64,000 bases of DNA from Chloroflexota bacterium (GCA_029265355.1 JAJUJL010000004.1:1-64000); one strand, 5' to 3'. Positions 25,197-34,355 are shown, numbered from the stretch's first letter. Notes: generated from the letters alone by a model not told the origin. Made by a program: numbers and translations.

Positions 25197-25499
25197 TTAG
25201 ATCTGGAAACCAGAGCGCGCCGGAACAACCTTGTACTTGAAATCCTCGACATAGTCCAAGAGCTGTTTCACCAGCCCATCCCACTCCTGCGAGGCCAGTA
25301 TGCTTTGCAACCTGGCTATGCTGGCGACCTGCGCCGAGGCCATGATCTGCGGCTGGTCGCCATACATCGTGAACCAGGCATCCGAAGGCTCCAGGCCCAG
25401 CTTCTGGATGCCGGGCAGCCAATCGCGCACCACAAACTCGAAATATTCCTGCTCGCGTCCCGGCAGGATATCCCATGTCATCAGCAACTTAACCGCCAT
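25197..25499 (-). CDS. Small dimeric alpha/beta-barrel-like protein
   Basis: This 100-residue protein has the general pattern of a ferredoxin-like dimeric alpha/beta barrel: a first strand KLLMTWDILPGREQEYFEFV, helices around WLPGIQKLG and SILASQEWDGLVKQLLDYV, and hydrophobic strands between. No catalytic residue is assigned. It lies 13 bp after the metallo-hydrolase gene and 58 bp before mutY, in the same operon. Function unknown. Confidence 0.75.
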   Translation of the reverse strand: MAVKLLMTWDILPGREQEYFEFVVRDWLPGIQKLGLEPSDAWFTMYGDQPQIMASAQVASIARLQSILASQEWDGLVKQLLDYVEDFKYKVVPARSGFQI

Positions 25500-25512
25500 G
25501 ATGTCTCGTTCC

Positions 25513-26160
25513 TCACGACCGCATGTAGTTCAGTACAACGACCCGCGTTTCTTCGGGCAGGGAGCTGCGCGTCACTTTGAGCGAATCAATCGTCGGCACA
25601 TCGCCCAGGCCCATTTCTTTCAAGAACTTACTCAACGGCCCCAGCTTGAGCTGCGAGGCCGGGGTGGCGTAGTGCATGGGAATGACGATGCCCGGCTCGA
25701 GCAGGCTGACCACTTCCGCGGCCTTGGCGGCGTTCAGTCCTCCACCGCCGCCCACTGGCACCAGGGCCACGTTCACCTCGCCCAGCGCCTCCACCTCGGT
25801 CTGGCTGGGCACCCGGCGCAGGTCGCCCAAATGCGCCACGGTCACACCATCGTAATCGAAAACATACAAGGTATTGCGCGGCTCGTCCGGATCGCGCTTG
25901 CCATGACCGTTGGTCTGCACAGCGGTAATGAACACGCCGCCGATTTCGTATTCCCCCGGCCCGGTGATGGTGTGGGTGCGCCCCTTCACCGCCGAAACGA
26001 AATTGTGCCCGGGAGCATCGTGGCTCACCGTAACGATATCTGCCTTCAGCTTGAGCGCTTCATAGCCCACCACGTTGTGATCATAGGGATCGGTCACAAT
26101 CGACGCCATACCGCGCTCGCTCAACCGAAAGCAGGAATGTCCATACCAGATAATTTCCAT
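25513..26160 (-). CDS. Metallo-beta-lactamase-fold hydrolase (UPF0173/UlaG-like)
   Basis: This 215-residue protein has the family start MEIIWYGHSCFRL and the later metal-ligand regions VTVSHDAPGHN, VAHLGD and PMHYATP. The second motif reads SHDAPGHN rather than the canonical HxHxDH, as in other simplified UlaG-like proteins. It probably hydrolyses a small ester or phosphate; the substrate is unknown. It is the first gene of the minus-strand operon that includes mutY. Confidence 0.88.
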   Translation of the reverse strand: MEIIWYGHSCFRLSERGMASIVTDPYDHNVVGYEALKLKADIVTVSHDAPGHNFVSAVKGRTHTITGPGEYEIGGVFITAVQTNGHGKRDPDEPRNTLYVFDYDGVTVAHLGDLRRVPSQTEVEALGEVNVALVPVGGGGGLNAAKAAEVVSLLEPGIVIPMHYATPASQLKLGPLSKFLKEMGLGDVPTIDSLKVTRSSLPEETRVVVLNYMRS

Positions 26161-26214
26161 CCATCCTCCTGATCAAGTCCGATTATACTTCATTGCATGC
26201 CAGATCACAGCCGC

Positions 26215-26302
26215 GTGTCGCTGCGAGCCGCCGCCTTCTGGCGGCGTGGCAGCCCCCTTGCCCGCCGGGAGATTGCTTCACCCGGCGCCGGGTTCGCAAT
26301 GA
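26215..26302. repeat. Repeat family B (ATTGC-GAAGCAATC palindrome)
   Basis: This intergenic element has TCGCTGCGAGC at one end and GAGATTGCTTC with TCGCAATGAC at the other, plus an inner hairpin (GCCGCC...GGCGGC). It belongs to the same class as 32329-32382 and 34181-34323. Such GTCATTGCGAG/GAAGCAATC elements are widespread extragenic palindromes in bacteria. Confidence 0.65.
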
Positions 26303-26305
26303 CCC

Positions 26306-27070
26306 ATGAGCGCCATTAACCTCCAACCCACCATCACCCCCGGAGCCGCCGTTGAGCCGGGCGAGCCCGGCCTGTGGCGGTTGAGCGTGCCTGCGGGCCC
26401 GTCCGGCGTTTACCGCCTGGCGCAGCTCGATGATTATACCCGCCTGCCGCGGCGCGCCTTTCCCTGGAGACCGCCGCTCAGCCTGCGCCTGCGAGCGCGC
26501 GCCTCGGGCGAAAACCTTCCCGGCACCTGGGGCTTCGGGCTGTGGAACGATCCTTTCAGCCTGTCGCTCGGCCTGGGCGGCGGCGTGCGCAAGCTGCCCG
26601 CCCTGCCCAACGCGGCCTGGTTCTTCTTTGCTTCTCCGCAGAACTACCTCTCGCTGCGCGACGACCTGCCCGCCAGCGGCGCCCTGGCAGCCGCCTTCCG
26701 ATCACCCAACCTGCCGTCGATCGCGCTCTCGCCCGCTGCGCTGCTCTTGCCGCTGCTGGCGCTCCGCCCGCTGGCGCGCCTCTTTCGCCGCCTGGGGCGC
26801 AGCCTCGTGCGCCAGGACGCCGCCCGCCTCGAGCTGGATGCGACAGCGTGGCACACCTACCAGATCCAATGGCAGCCTCACACACTGCGCTTCCATGTCG
26901 ATGAACACTGTGTCCTGGAGACCGGCTGCTCCCCCAGCGCCCCGCTCGGCCTCGTCCTGTGGATCGACAACCAGTACGCCGCCTTCACCCCCCAGGGGCG
27001 CTTGCAATACGGCGCGCTGAGCAATGAGCAAGAAGCGTGGATAGAGGTCAAGGATGTCGAGCTGGGTTAG
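26306..27070 (+). CDS. Hypothetical protein with concanavalin-like C-terminal region
   Basis: This 254-residue GC-rich protein has no signal peptide. The C-terminal WHTYQIQWQPHTLRFHVDEHCV and GLVLWIDNQYAAF resemble the beta-sandwich pattern of GH16/LamG-type jelly rolls (light-receptor and sugar-binding folds). No catalytic ExDxE motif is present. A hydrophobic segment of about 20 residues is seen around residue 145. Function unknown. Confidence 0.65.
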   Translation: MSAINLQPTITPGAAVEPGEPGLWRLSVPAGPSGVYRLAQLDDYTRLPRRAFPWRPPLSLRLRARASGENLPGTWGFGLWNDPFSLSLGLGGGVRKLPALPNAAWFFFASPQNYLSLRDDLPASGALAAAFRSPNLPSIALSPAALLLPLLALRPLARLFRRLGRSLVRQDAARLELDATAWHTYQIQWQPHTLRFHVDEHCVLETGCSPSAPLGLVLWIDNQYAAFTPQGRLQYGALSNEQEAWIEVKDVELG

Positions 27071-27116
27071 CCCGCCAGGACAGATACCTTGAGGGGAATG
27101 AGGCCGCGCTGGGACT

Positions 27117-27208
27117 GTAGGGGCGGGTTTGTGCCAGCAAGTAATCAGTGAGTTGGCGCAAGATGTTCAGGCTCTTCAATGCAGTCATCTCTAACCAAAA
27201 CCCGCCCG
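27117..27208 (+). repeat. Palindromic repeat family A, dispersed copy
   Basis: The left end GTAGGGGCGGGTTTGTGCC and the right end AAAACCCGCCC form an inverted pair about 90 bp apart, as in the 7011 unit. Confidence 0.75.
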
Positions 27209-27238
27209 TCCTGCCAGGTGGCAGGCATCATGGCAAGA

Positions 27239-27330
27239 GGGGGTGGGTTTTGGCGCCCGAAGGCAGGGAGGCAAGGGCCGAGAAGATGCGCCACAGCGGG
27301 AGCGCCTTGCCAGTACAAACCCACCCCTAC
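27239..27330 (-). repeat. Palindromic repeat family A, dispersed copy
   Basis: GGGGGTGGGTTTT at the left pairs with AAACCCACCCCTAC at the right. On the minus strand it starts GTAGGGGTGGGTTTGTACT, the family A left end, so it is in the opposite orientation to 27117-27208. Confidence 0.75.
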
Positions 27331-27473
27331 CGATTCACACTAGGCCTGCCGCAGTGAATGGGTTTTGGCGTCTGAAGGCAAAAAGGCCAGGGCTGAGAGC
27401 GGGAGCATCGCATGCGTAGGCCGCCAATCCGGTAGATCGGCAAGCGACGCGAAGATATTCGCGTATTCGTCTC

Positions 27474-28943
27474 TCATTCGGGGACGGCTTCTGTCGCCTG
27501 CAGCCGCACGAACACCGTGCTGCCCCTCTCGACATCGCTTTCCATGCAGATCGTTCCCCCCATCGCTTCCACCAGCGCCCTGGCAATCGACAATCCCAAC
27601 CCAAAGCCCGCCTCGCCTTGCGCCTGATCGCCGCGGTAGAAGCGATCGAAAATGTGCTCCAACGCGGCAGGCGGCAGGCCCGGGCCGCTATCCTGCACGC
27701 GCAGCTCCACCCAGCCAGCATGAGCTTCTTCCACAACCACGTCCACCGCGCCATGCGTGTACTTCAGAGCATTGTCCAGCAGAATCCACAGCACCTGCTT
27801 GAGCGCGTCGCGGTCGCCGAGCACCGCCACATCCTGCGGGAGGCGCGCCGTGAGCTCGCGCTGCGGCGCCAGCCGGCGCGCCTGGCGGCAAGCCTCCGCT
27901 GCCAGGGTCGGCAGCGCCACCGCCTCGCGGCGCAGGCTCTGACCAGCGTCGGCGCGCGCCAGCACCAGCAAACCGTTCACCAGGCGGATCAAGCGTTCGC
28001 TCTCCTCGACGGCGTCGGCCAGGATATCCGCCTGTTCCTCCGCCGGCAGCGGGGGATCGCGACGCAGCAGCGCCAGGTTGCCGCGCACTGTCGTCAATGG
28101 CGTGCGCAGCTCATGCGAGACATCCGCCACGAAATCGCGCTGCTGCTTCAATGCCACGTTCACCTGCTGGTAAGCCTCCTGCAAGCGCTCCAGCATCGAA
28201 TTGAAGGTCGTCGCCAGTTGCCCCACCTCGTCGTTTGGCCCCTGGTAATCCACGCGGCGGGTGAAATCGCTCTCCCGGCCGATAGCCTGGGCGGTTTGCG
28301 TGATGCGCTCGATCGGGCGCAGCGTCAGCCCGGAGAGCGCCCAGCCAGCGCCAAACGCCGCCAGCGTGGTGATCACGCCGGCGATGATCAGCGTGGTGCC
28401 CAGCCCGGCCAGCGAGCGGTCGCGCTCCGCCAGGGGGCGGGCTACCTGGACAATGCCGACCAGCGCGCCATCCGAAACCACCGGCCGGCTGTAGATCAAC
28501 AGGCGCCCTTCCTCCCCAGGTCCGATCTCCCACCAATCCCGCAGCGCCTGCAGCGCCTGCAAGCCCTCGGCGCTCAGCGGCAGGGCATCCTGCTGCACAC
28601 CGAACGGGCTGGCGACCAGCGCGCCCTGCGCGCTCAACACGCGCACGATCTCGCGCTCGCGCAGTTGCTGGAAAGCCGGCTCCGGCGAGAAAACCTCGAA
28701 AGTCACCGGCGGGGGAGCGTCTTCGCGTTGCAGCGGCAGGACTTGCCGTTCCTCGCGCGGCGGGTGGGTGAAGCGGAAGAGCACCGCCGCGCCGAGGCCT
28801 TCTCCGGTGCGCAGCAGGTCGCTCTTCAAAGCGTTCAGCGTGTAGCGCGCCTGGATGATGTACAAAGCGCCGCCGAAGAGCAGCAGGGTGAGCGCCAGGA
28901 TGGCGCTGTACATCACGGTCAGTCGTAAACGGATCGACATCAT
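27474..28943 (-). CDS. Sensor histidine kinase with HAMP domain
   Basis: This 489-residue kinase has two membrane helices (about 8-30 and 180-205) flanking an extracytoplasmic sensor domain. A HAMP domain (205-255), HisKA with DVSHELRTPL (phosphorylated His), and HATPase with LLDNALKYT, DSGPGLPP and GFGLGLSI follow. It autophosphorylates and passes phosphate to the regulator encoded immediately upstream; the genes overlap by 4 bp (ATGA). The signal is unknown. It is OmpR/EnvZ-type and full length. Confidence 0.96.
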   Translation of the reverse strand: MMSIRLRLTVMYSAILALTLLLFGGALYIIQARYTLNALKSDLLRTGEGLGAAVLFRFTHPPREERQVLPLQREDAPPPVTFEVFSPEPAFQQLREREIVRVLSAQGALVASPFGVQQDALPLSAEGLQALQALRDWWEIGPGEEGRLLIYSRPVVSDGALVGIVQVARPLAERDRSLAGLGTTLIIAGVITTLAAFGAGWALSGLTLRPIERITQTAQAIGRESDFTRRVDYQGPNDEVGQLATTFNSMLERLQEAYQQVNVALKQQRDFVADVSHELRTPLTTVRGNLALLRRDPPLPAEEQADILADAVEESERLIRLVNGLLVLARADAGQSLRREAVALPTLAAEACRQARRLAPQRELTARLPQDVAVLGDRDALKQVLWILLDNALKYTHGAVDVVVEEAHAGWVELRVQDSGPGLPPAALEHIFDRFYRGDQAQGEAGFGLGLSIARALVEAMGGTICMESDVERGSTVFVRLQATEAVPE

Positions 28944-29632
28944 TCCTCTCTCAGCACGTAGCCCACGCCGCGCACGGTGTGGATCAGGCGCGGCCCTCCG
29001 CCGGCTTCCAGCTTCTTGCGCAGGTAGCCCACGTACACTTCCAGCACGTTATCATCACCACCAAAATCGTAGCCCCACACCTGGTTCAAAATCTGCCCCC
29101 GCTCCAACACCTGGCGTGGGTGCATCAAGAAATAGCGCAGCAGCTCGAACTCGGTCAACGTCAGCGAGAGGGGCGTCTCTCCCAGGCGCACCTCGTGCAG
29201 CGCCGGGTCCAGGTGGATATTGGCAAACGACAGCGGCTGGCGCTCCGGGCGCCTCTCCAGGCGGCGCTGCAGAGCGTGCAAGCGCGCCAACAGCTCGGAG
29301 GGAGCGAACGGCTTCACCAGGTAATCATCCGCCCCGCTCTCCAGTCCCTCCACGCGGTTCTCCAGCGCATCGCGCGCCGTCAGCATCAGCACAAAGGCCT
29401 GGTTGTTGGCGGCGCGCAGATGCTGCACCACTGCCAGCCCATCCATCTTGGGCATCATCCAATCCAGGATGATGATCTCAGGGCGGCGGGCGTTGACCTG
29501 CACCAGCGCTTCCTGGCCATCGGCGGCGGTGATCACCTGCCAGCCCTCATAGGTCAGCGTGCGCTGCAGCATCTTGAGCAGCTTCTGGTCGTCATCGACA
29601 ATCAAGACCGTGGTCATCGCAGCGCCATCCAA
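28940..29632 (-). CDS. OmpR-family response regulator
   Basis: This 230-residue regulator has a receiver domain with acidic pocket DDD near residue 13, phospho-acceptor Asp in ILDWMMPKMDG, conserved Thr in MLTARD and Lys in YLVKPF. A winged-helix DNA-binding domain (about 130-230) has LTLTEFELLRYFL and HTVRGVGYVL. It is translationally coupled to the kinase. An internal ATG at 29617 (MTTVLIV) is an equally good start; neither has a clear ribosome binding site. Target genes unknown. Confidence 0.96.
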   Translation of the reverse strand: MDGAAMTTVLIVDDDQKLLKMLQRTLTYEGWQVITAADGQEALVQVNARRPEIIILDWMMPKMDGLAVVQHLRAANNQAFVLMLTARDALENRVEGLESGADDYLVKPFAPSELLARLHALQRRLERRPERQPLSFANIHLDPALHEVRLGETPLSLTLTEFELLRYFLMHPRQVLERGQILNQVWGYDFGGDDNVLEVYVGYLRKKLEAGGGPRLIHTVRGVGYVLREE

Positions 29633-29939
29633 CTGCGCTTATCATACACCCCCTGGCTGTGAATTGGCTGAGAAATTTTGGCCTCACCCCACCCCCTCTC
29701 CCTGCGGGAGAGGGAAGCGTGGGTAAAAATACCCAAAATTCACCGCGAAGGAGCAAAGAAAAGTTTGAAACACAAAAGGACACGAAGGGAAAAAGAAGAA
29801 CACCAAGCGGTCAAATTTAAAAACCTTTGTGAGCTTTGCGCCTGTTTGGTGAACTTTGCGTTTCAGCTCTTCACCGATGGCGGCGGCGACTTCGGCGGTG
29901 TCGCTGGCCATGGTGGCATAGGTTACGAGGATTTTTTCA
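29633..29939. repeat. Gene-free stretch with two intergenic palindromes (families C and D)
   Basis: A CCCTCTCCC-TGC-GGGAGAGGG hairpin lies at 29694-29714. A large imperfect inverted repeat at 29741-29860 is built from CGAAGG/CACGAAGG and its complement CCTTTGTG/CTTTGCG. Both are of the common extragenic type. No gene is seen. Confidence 0.6.
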
Positions 29940-30431
29940 TTAATTCACGTTCATGAAGCCGAAGGTGCGCCACAGCACGCGCATCATGGCGTGACCGAAA
30001 TCCGGTTTCAAAAACTGGTTCGGGCAGCTCCCCGGGATGACGGCGATGCCGTGCTCCTTGCACATCTGCACCGCCTCCTGCGAGACGCTGGTCATGCCCG
30101 CCGCCAGCCCCGGCTTTGTGCCCATCATGCAGTGCATCCAGACGTGCCGGATGCCCAGGTCGACGCACTGCTGGACGATCTGCCCGGTCACTTCTGGCCT
30201 GGCGAGGATGAAAACCGCATCCGGCCTGTCGGGGATGGCGCCCAGGTCGGGATAGCACGGGTCGCCCTCGAAGCTGGAGAGGCGCGGGTTGACCGCGCTG
30301 ACCTGGTAGCCGGCTTCTTTGAACTTGCGGTAGGCCAGGTTGCAGCCAGTCTCGCGCTTGTCGGAGACGCCAACCACGGCGATCTTTTTCTGGGCGAGGA
30401 AGTCCTGGACGAGGGTGTCGATTTTAGCCAT
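29940..30431 (-). CDS. CoA-binding domain protein (YccU-like)
   Basis: This 163-residue single-domain Rossmann protein has the CoA-binding strand-turn IAVVGVSDKRETGCNLAYRKFKEAGY and the later FILARPEVTGQIVQQCVDLGIRHVWMH. It matches stand-alone CoA-binding proteins related to the N-terminus of succinyl-CoA synthetase alpha. It starts at ATG 30431; a longer in-frame ORF to 30488 runs into repeat C. Physiological role unknown, probably cytosolic regulation or CoA-ester sensing. Confidence 0.88.
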   Translation of the reverse strand: MAKIDTLVQDFLAQKKIAVVGVSDKRETGCNLAYRKFKEAGYQVSAVNPRLSSFEGDPCYPDLGAIPDRPDAVFILARPEVTGQIVQQCVDLGIRHVWMHCMMGTKPGLAAGMTSVSQEAVQMCKEHGIAVIPGSCPNQFLKPDFGHAMMRVLWRTFGFMNVN

Positions 30432-30452
30432 GAGAGGTCCTTTCGAATACGA

Positions 30453-30488
30453 ATGAACCGCGAAGGCTCGAAGGGAGCGAAGGTTCAT
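30453..30488. repeat. Intergenic palindrome of family C
   Basis: ATGAACC and GGTTCAT close an inner CGAAGG/GCGAAGG stretch directly upstream of the CoA-binding gene. It resembles the larger palindrome at 29741-29860. Confidence 0.55.
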
Positions 30489-30704
30489 ACGGTTTATTCA
30501 GGCTCCGCGTCGGACGAGGCGCGCCGATGAGAGTAGGTGCTCAAGTAAACTCAACAGGGATGTCAACATCACTACCTCGCCGCGCGCCATCGTGAACGAC
30601 TTAACCGAACAAAACCTAGGAAGACACCAAGTAGCTCTCGGGTAACTCATCCGGTTTTTACCGCAGAAAGTCGATTGCCTGGTTACGCGCCGTGATTTCT
30701 TATG

Positions 30705-31016
30705 CTATCTATTTCTTCTGGACTGTTTATATGCTCTATATTGTGGAGTCAGATGAGTTGAAGGAGCTACGCGCTGCGGGGATAGCTCGAGAATGTTATC
30801 ACGTACTAGGTCACGATACTCTTCACTAACTACTTCATCTTCCGAGATGATCAGACGAAGGTCTTCCGGAAATTCTCCTTTTTTCAAGAAAACATCAGCG
30901 ATGAATTTTTCAACCAAATCCTGCTGCTTTTTTGTTAAGCGAACAGTGGCAATACCATCTTTTGTCGCTGGCTTGACATTTCTTTTCCGTAAATATGATT
31001 TCCTTTTATCGACCAT
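30705..31016 (-). CDS. Small hypothetical protein in low-GC patch
   Basis: This 103-residue basic and acidic protein (VDKRKSYLRKRN at the N-terminus, LTKKQQDLVEKFIADVFLKK in the middle) has no recognised family. GGAGG lies 11 bp before the ATG. The base composition is clearly lower in GC than most of the window, and it sits next to a decayed insertion sequence, which suggests horizontal acquisition. The helical middle could be a DNA- or partner-binding region. Function unknown. Confidence 0.6.
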   Translation of the reverse strand: MVDKRKSYLRKRNVKPATKDGIATVRLTKKQQDLVEKFIADVFLKKGEFPEDLRLIISEDEVVSEEYRDLVRDNILELSPQRVAPSTHLTPQYRAYKQSRRNR

Positions 31017-31257
31017 TGTTTTACTTTCCTCCTGACTATGTGGCTACACCATCTTCAAAACATTGTCCATATCTGGCGGTGATTCGTAACTTAAATCTCC
31101 CATATTGAGGGGCGTTACTCCGATCTCCTCGCTGGCTGCGCCGCGCCAGCTCACCAACCTCTCAAAAACCTTCATACACTATCCATTTTTCAGTTTTTTC
31201 CTCACTTGTCAACTGACAAATCCGTCCTTCGGACAACACCCATTTAACAGGTCTAGG

Positions 31258-32293
31258 AGTTACGAAGGTGAGAGGGAGCATGCTAATCTTGGGGGATGAA
31301 CCCGCCTAAATGCGACGAAATCGATTACATCAACTTTCAGATTGCAGCCCAACGAGTATTTAGCAGCGTTGAAGCCTCGCAAACTCATCCGTCGGAGGAG
31401 CAAGCTCCTGCGCATGACGCCTACACGCGCCTGTTGAAGCGCTTGCCGCCGGACAGTCAGGAGCTTTGGTAAGAAGTTCAGGGGTTGGTGAACCCGAGTA
31501 AGGGTGTGCTGGTGATCGACGACAGCACTCTGGACAAACCGTATGCGTCGCAGATGGCTTTGGTCAGCCGACACGGGTCTGGTAAGCATCATGCGGTTGT
31601 GCAGGGCATCAACTTGATTTCGCTGATTTGGACGGATCGGGAATGTCGGCTGCCATATGATTTCCGACTGTACAACAAGGTCAAGGACGGCTTGAGCAAG
31701 AATGACCACTTCCAGCACATGATTGAGCAGGTCAGACAACGCGGCTTTGAGCCAGAAGTGGTGGTGTTTGACAGTTGGTACAGTGGTCTGCCCAATCTCA
31801 AGCTGCTGCGCAGCCTGGGATGGCATTGGCTGACCCAACTTACGAGCAATCGGGAAGTCAGTCTGGATCGCAGCGGCAATCGTGCGATCAGCGAGATATT
31901 TATCCCAACTCAGGGTTGCTTGGTGCATCTCAAAGGCTATGGCTGGGTCAAGGTGTTTCGGAAGGTCGGCACAAACGGCGACGCGGAATATTGGGCTACC
32001 AGCCGCCTGGATATGACCATCGAACAAGCTGCTTTTCATGCCCTGGATGCCTGGCAGATTGAGGTCTACCATCGGGGCATCAAACAGTTCACCGGTGTTG
32101 AAAGCGGCCAATACCGCCTCGAAGTCTCGCAACGTAACCATATCGGTTTGGCAATCCGGGCATTTGTGCGACTGAAAGTTCATCGGCTTCGGACGGGTAT
32201 CTCCTGGTTTGATGCCCAGATGGGCATTATTCGTTCCGCTATACGTCTGTATTTGGCTCATACAACGATTACTCTTGGTTCAACTGCGTAAGT
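31258..32293 (+). mobile_element. Insertion sequence remnant with imperfect terminal inverted repeats
   Basis: AGTTACGAAGGTGA (31258-31271) is an imperfect inverted copy of TCAACTGCGTAAGT (32280-32293), with about 11 of 14 positions matching. They bracket a single transposase frame. The gene's stop codon lies inside the right repeat. No convincing target-site duplication was found. The transposase is interrupted, so the element is probably immobile. Confidence 0.75.
31296..32291 (+). pseudogene. DDE transposase with in-frame stop (IS4/IS701-like)
   Basis: Translating from ATG 31296 gives a continuous frame of about 331 residues broken by one TAA at 31470-31472 (after residue 58; a CAA-to-TAA change would explain it). 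The rest has the DDE pattern: VLVIDDSTLDKPYA (Asp), VVVFDSWYS (Asp) and VYHRGIKQFTG (Glu). The last ORF could restart at GTG 31485 but would lack the N-terminal part. The element looks inactivated. Confidence 0.85.
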
Positions 32294-32328
32294 CCTAAGG
32301 TCATTAATATGCGAGCCCCATATGGGCG

Positions 32329-32382
32329 TGGCAATCTCCGAAATTACCACAGAGATCGCTTCGCTATCGCTCGCGATGACAG
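32329..32382. repeat. Repeat family B, second copy
   Basis: GCAATCTCCG and the later GAGATCGCTTCGCTATCGCTCGCGATGAC form an imperfect GCAATCTC/GAGATCGC palindrome similar to the 26215 and 34181 elements. Confidence 0.55.
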
Positions 32383-32391
32383 CCTTATAAA

Positions 32392-32420
32392 AAACCGCCA
32401 AACTCCAGGGCTGGCGGTTT
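32392..32420. terminator. Hairpin between the IS remnant and the MFP gene
   Basis: AAACCGCCA (32392-32400) pairs with TGGCGGTTT (32412-32420) around an 11-nt loop, with A- and T-rich flanks, consistent with a bidirectional terminator. Confidence 0.55.
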
Positions 32421-32545
32421 CCATCTCTCTCAGCATCCTCACAGCATTTTCTTGGCCTGCTCACAGCCTGGTTTCATACAATCCCACCAGACAAATGGCG
32501 CGGGCATTCCTCCCGCCACAAACAAACCCACCTGGAGGTGACAAA

Positions 32546-34165
32546 ATGAAGAAAAAAGGTTGGCTGGCGGCCGCATGGGTCATCATCCTGCTGACTAGCG
32601 GCGGACTCGGCTACCGCGCCTGGGCCGCCAACCGCGCCAGCAGCGCTGAAAGCGTGCAAACCACCACGATCACCGTCGGCTCGCTGGCCGCGACGCTCGG
32701 CGCCTCGGGCAATACCCGTTCCGGGCAAAGCGCCACCATCGCCTGGGAGACCTCTGGCAAAGTCGCCCAGGTCAGCCTCAAACCCGGCGACCAGGTGCAG
32801 GAAGACCAGCTCCTGGCTAAGCTGGACAGCAGCAGCCTGTCCACCGAGATGATCAAGGCCCGCCAAGACCTGATCGACGCCCAACAGGCTTTGGAAGACC
32901 TGCTCAACTCCCGCTCGCAGCAGGCCCAGGCTTTACAGGCGCTGGAAGACGCCCAAAACACGGTGGACAGCCTCAAACGCCAGGCTGCAGAAGAGACCTC
33001 CCAGGCGCAGCTCGCCCTGGCGCAGGCCCAGGATGCCCTGGAAGAGGCGCAGAAGAAGCGCGCCAAAATGAATTACCCGCATTCCACCGATCCACTGGTC
33101 ATCGAAAAAGCCCAGACCGATTACGAGCTGGCCAGGCAGGCATACAAGGAAGCGCTGCAGGCCTACCAGCTCGTCGACCACAAACGCCTGACCAATCCAG
33201 AGCGCGTCCAGGCCCTCGATCGCCTGGTGGCCGCCGAAGCCAACATGAAGACCAGGCTGGCGACCTACAACTGGTACCTGTTGGGCTACACCGCAACCGA
33301 GATCGCCCAGGCCGACGCCGAGCTGGCGGTGGCGCAGGCCAACCTGGAGATCGCCCAGGCTAACTACGACAGCCTGAAAAACGGCATCAGCGAGGCGCAA
33401 CTGGCCCTGGCGGAGGCCGCATTGGCCGACGCGCAGCGCGAGTGGGAACGCGTCAAAGACGGCCCCAACCAGGCCGATATCGACGCCGCACAGGCCGCTG
33501 TGGATGCCGCCCAGGCTGCGCTCGATAAAGTTCAGCTTCGGGCGCCGTTCAGCGGCACCATCACCGAAGTGAACATCAAAACCGGCGACCTGGTCAGCAC
33601 CGGCGACGCGGCTTTCCGCATCGATGACCTGTCTGCCATTTACATCGACCTGCAGATCTCCGAAGTCGACCTGGCCAGCCTCACCGTCGGCCAAACCGCC
33701 CAGGTCGAGTTCGACGCCATCGCCGATAAAACCTACACCGGCGAGGTGACCGAGATCGGCATGATCGGCGCCAATTCCCAGGGCGTGGTCAACTACCCGG
33801 TCACCGTGCGCATCACCGACGCCGACAGCAACATCCTGCCCGGCATGACCGCCTCGGTCACCATCATCACCGCCCAGGTGGATACCGCCTTGCTCGTCCC
33901 GAACAGGGCCATCCGCACAATCTCGGGCCAAAAGTACGTCACCGTGCTGTTCGAAGGCCAGCAGATCAGCGTGCCCGTCGAAGTCGGCCTGGTGGGCGAT
34001 ACGCACAGCCAGGTCATCAGCAACCAGTTGCGTGAAGGCGACGCGGTGGTGATCAACGGCTCCACCTCGACCTCCACGGCAAACAGCCAGGCAGGCGCGG
34101 GCTTCCAGCGCGACATCATCGTCGGCGGAGAGTTCATCGGCCCTCCACCCGGCAGCATGCCGTAG
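32546..34165 (+). CDS. Membrane fusion protein of a MacAB-like exporter (HlyD family)
   Basis: This 539-residue adaptor starts at ATG 32546 with GGAGGTG upstream; a longer in-frame ORF starts at 32309. A signal-anchor helix (5-27) is followed by a lipoyl-type half (SGKVAQVSLKPGDQV), a very long coiled coil (about 100-345, rich in Ala, Gln and Glu), the second lipoyl half with LRAPFSGTITEVNIKTGDLV, and a beta-barrel. It links an ABC permease to the outside. It heads the operon with DUF5666, ATPase and permease. The substrate is unknown. Confidence 0.93.
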   Translation: MKKKGWLAAAWVIILLTSGGLGYRAWAANRASSAESVQTTTITVGSLAATLGASGNTRSGQSATIAWETSGKVAQVSLKPGDQVQEDQLLAKLDSSSLSTEMIKARQDLIDAQQALEDLLNSRSQQAQALQALEDAQNTVDSLKRQAAEETSQAQLALAQAQDALEEAQKKRAKMNYPHSTDPLVIEKAQTDYELARQAYKEALQAYQLVDHKRLTNPERVQALDRLVAAEANMKTRLATYNWYLLGYTATEIAQADAELAVAQANLEIAQANYDSLKNGISEAQLALAEAALADAQREWERVKDGPNQADIDAAQAAVDAAQAALDKVQLRAPFSGTITEVNIKTGDLVSTGDAAFRIDDLSAIYIDLQISEVDLASLTVGQTAQVEFDAIADKTYTGEVTEIGMIGANSQGVVNYPVTVRITDADSNILPGMTASVTIITAQVDTALLVPNRAIRTISGQKYVTVLFEGQQISVPVEVGLVGDTHSQVISNQLREGDAVVINGSTSTSTANSQAGAGFQRDIIVGGEFIGPPPGSMP

Positions 34166-34180
34166 CGAACCAGACTGACT

Positions 34181-34323
34181 CGTCATTGCGAGATGTTTCC
34201 ATGACGCTGGAAGCGTCATCCGGACTGGGAATGACAGATATGTCATGAGTAGCAGAGCGAAGCATGACCCGTCACTGCAAGCGAAGCGAAGCAGTCTCCC
34301 TGCCAGCTAGGGGATTGCTTCCC
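34181..34323. repeat. Repeat family B, longest copy
   Basis: CGTCATTGCGAG at the left and GTCACTGCAAGCGAAGCGAAGC then GGGGATTGCTTCCC at the right are the typical ends of GTCATTGCGAG/GAAGCAATC elements. An inner ATGACGCTGGAAGCGTCAT hairpin is also present. It fills the gap between the adaptor and the DUF5666 gene. Confidence 0.65.
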
Positions 34324-34355
34324 GATAGAAAAATGCCTGACACTGAGAGGTGCTC

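Larger units (their letters stand above)
27071..27473. other. Gene-free stretch filled by repeat family A
   Basis: Two complete family A elements and one decayed fragment (27352-27410) occupy most of this interval between the concanavalin-like gene and the histidine kinase stop. No ORF with coding character was seen. Confidence 0.7.
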
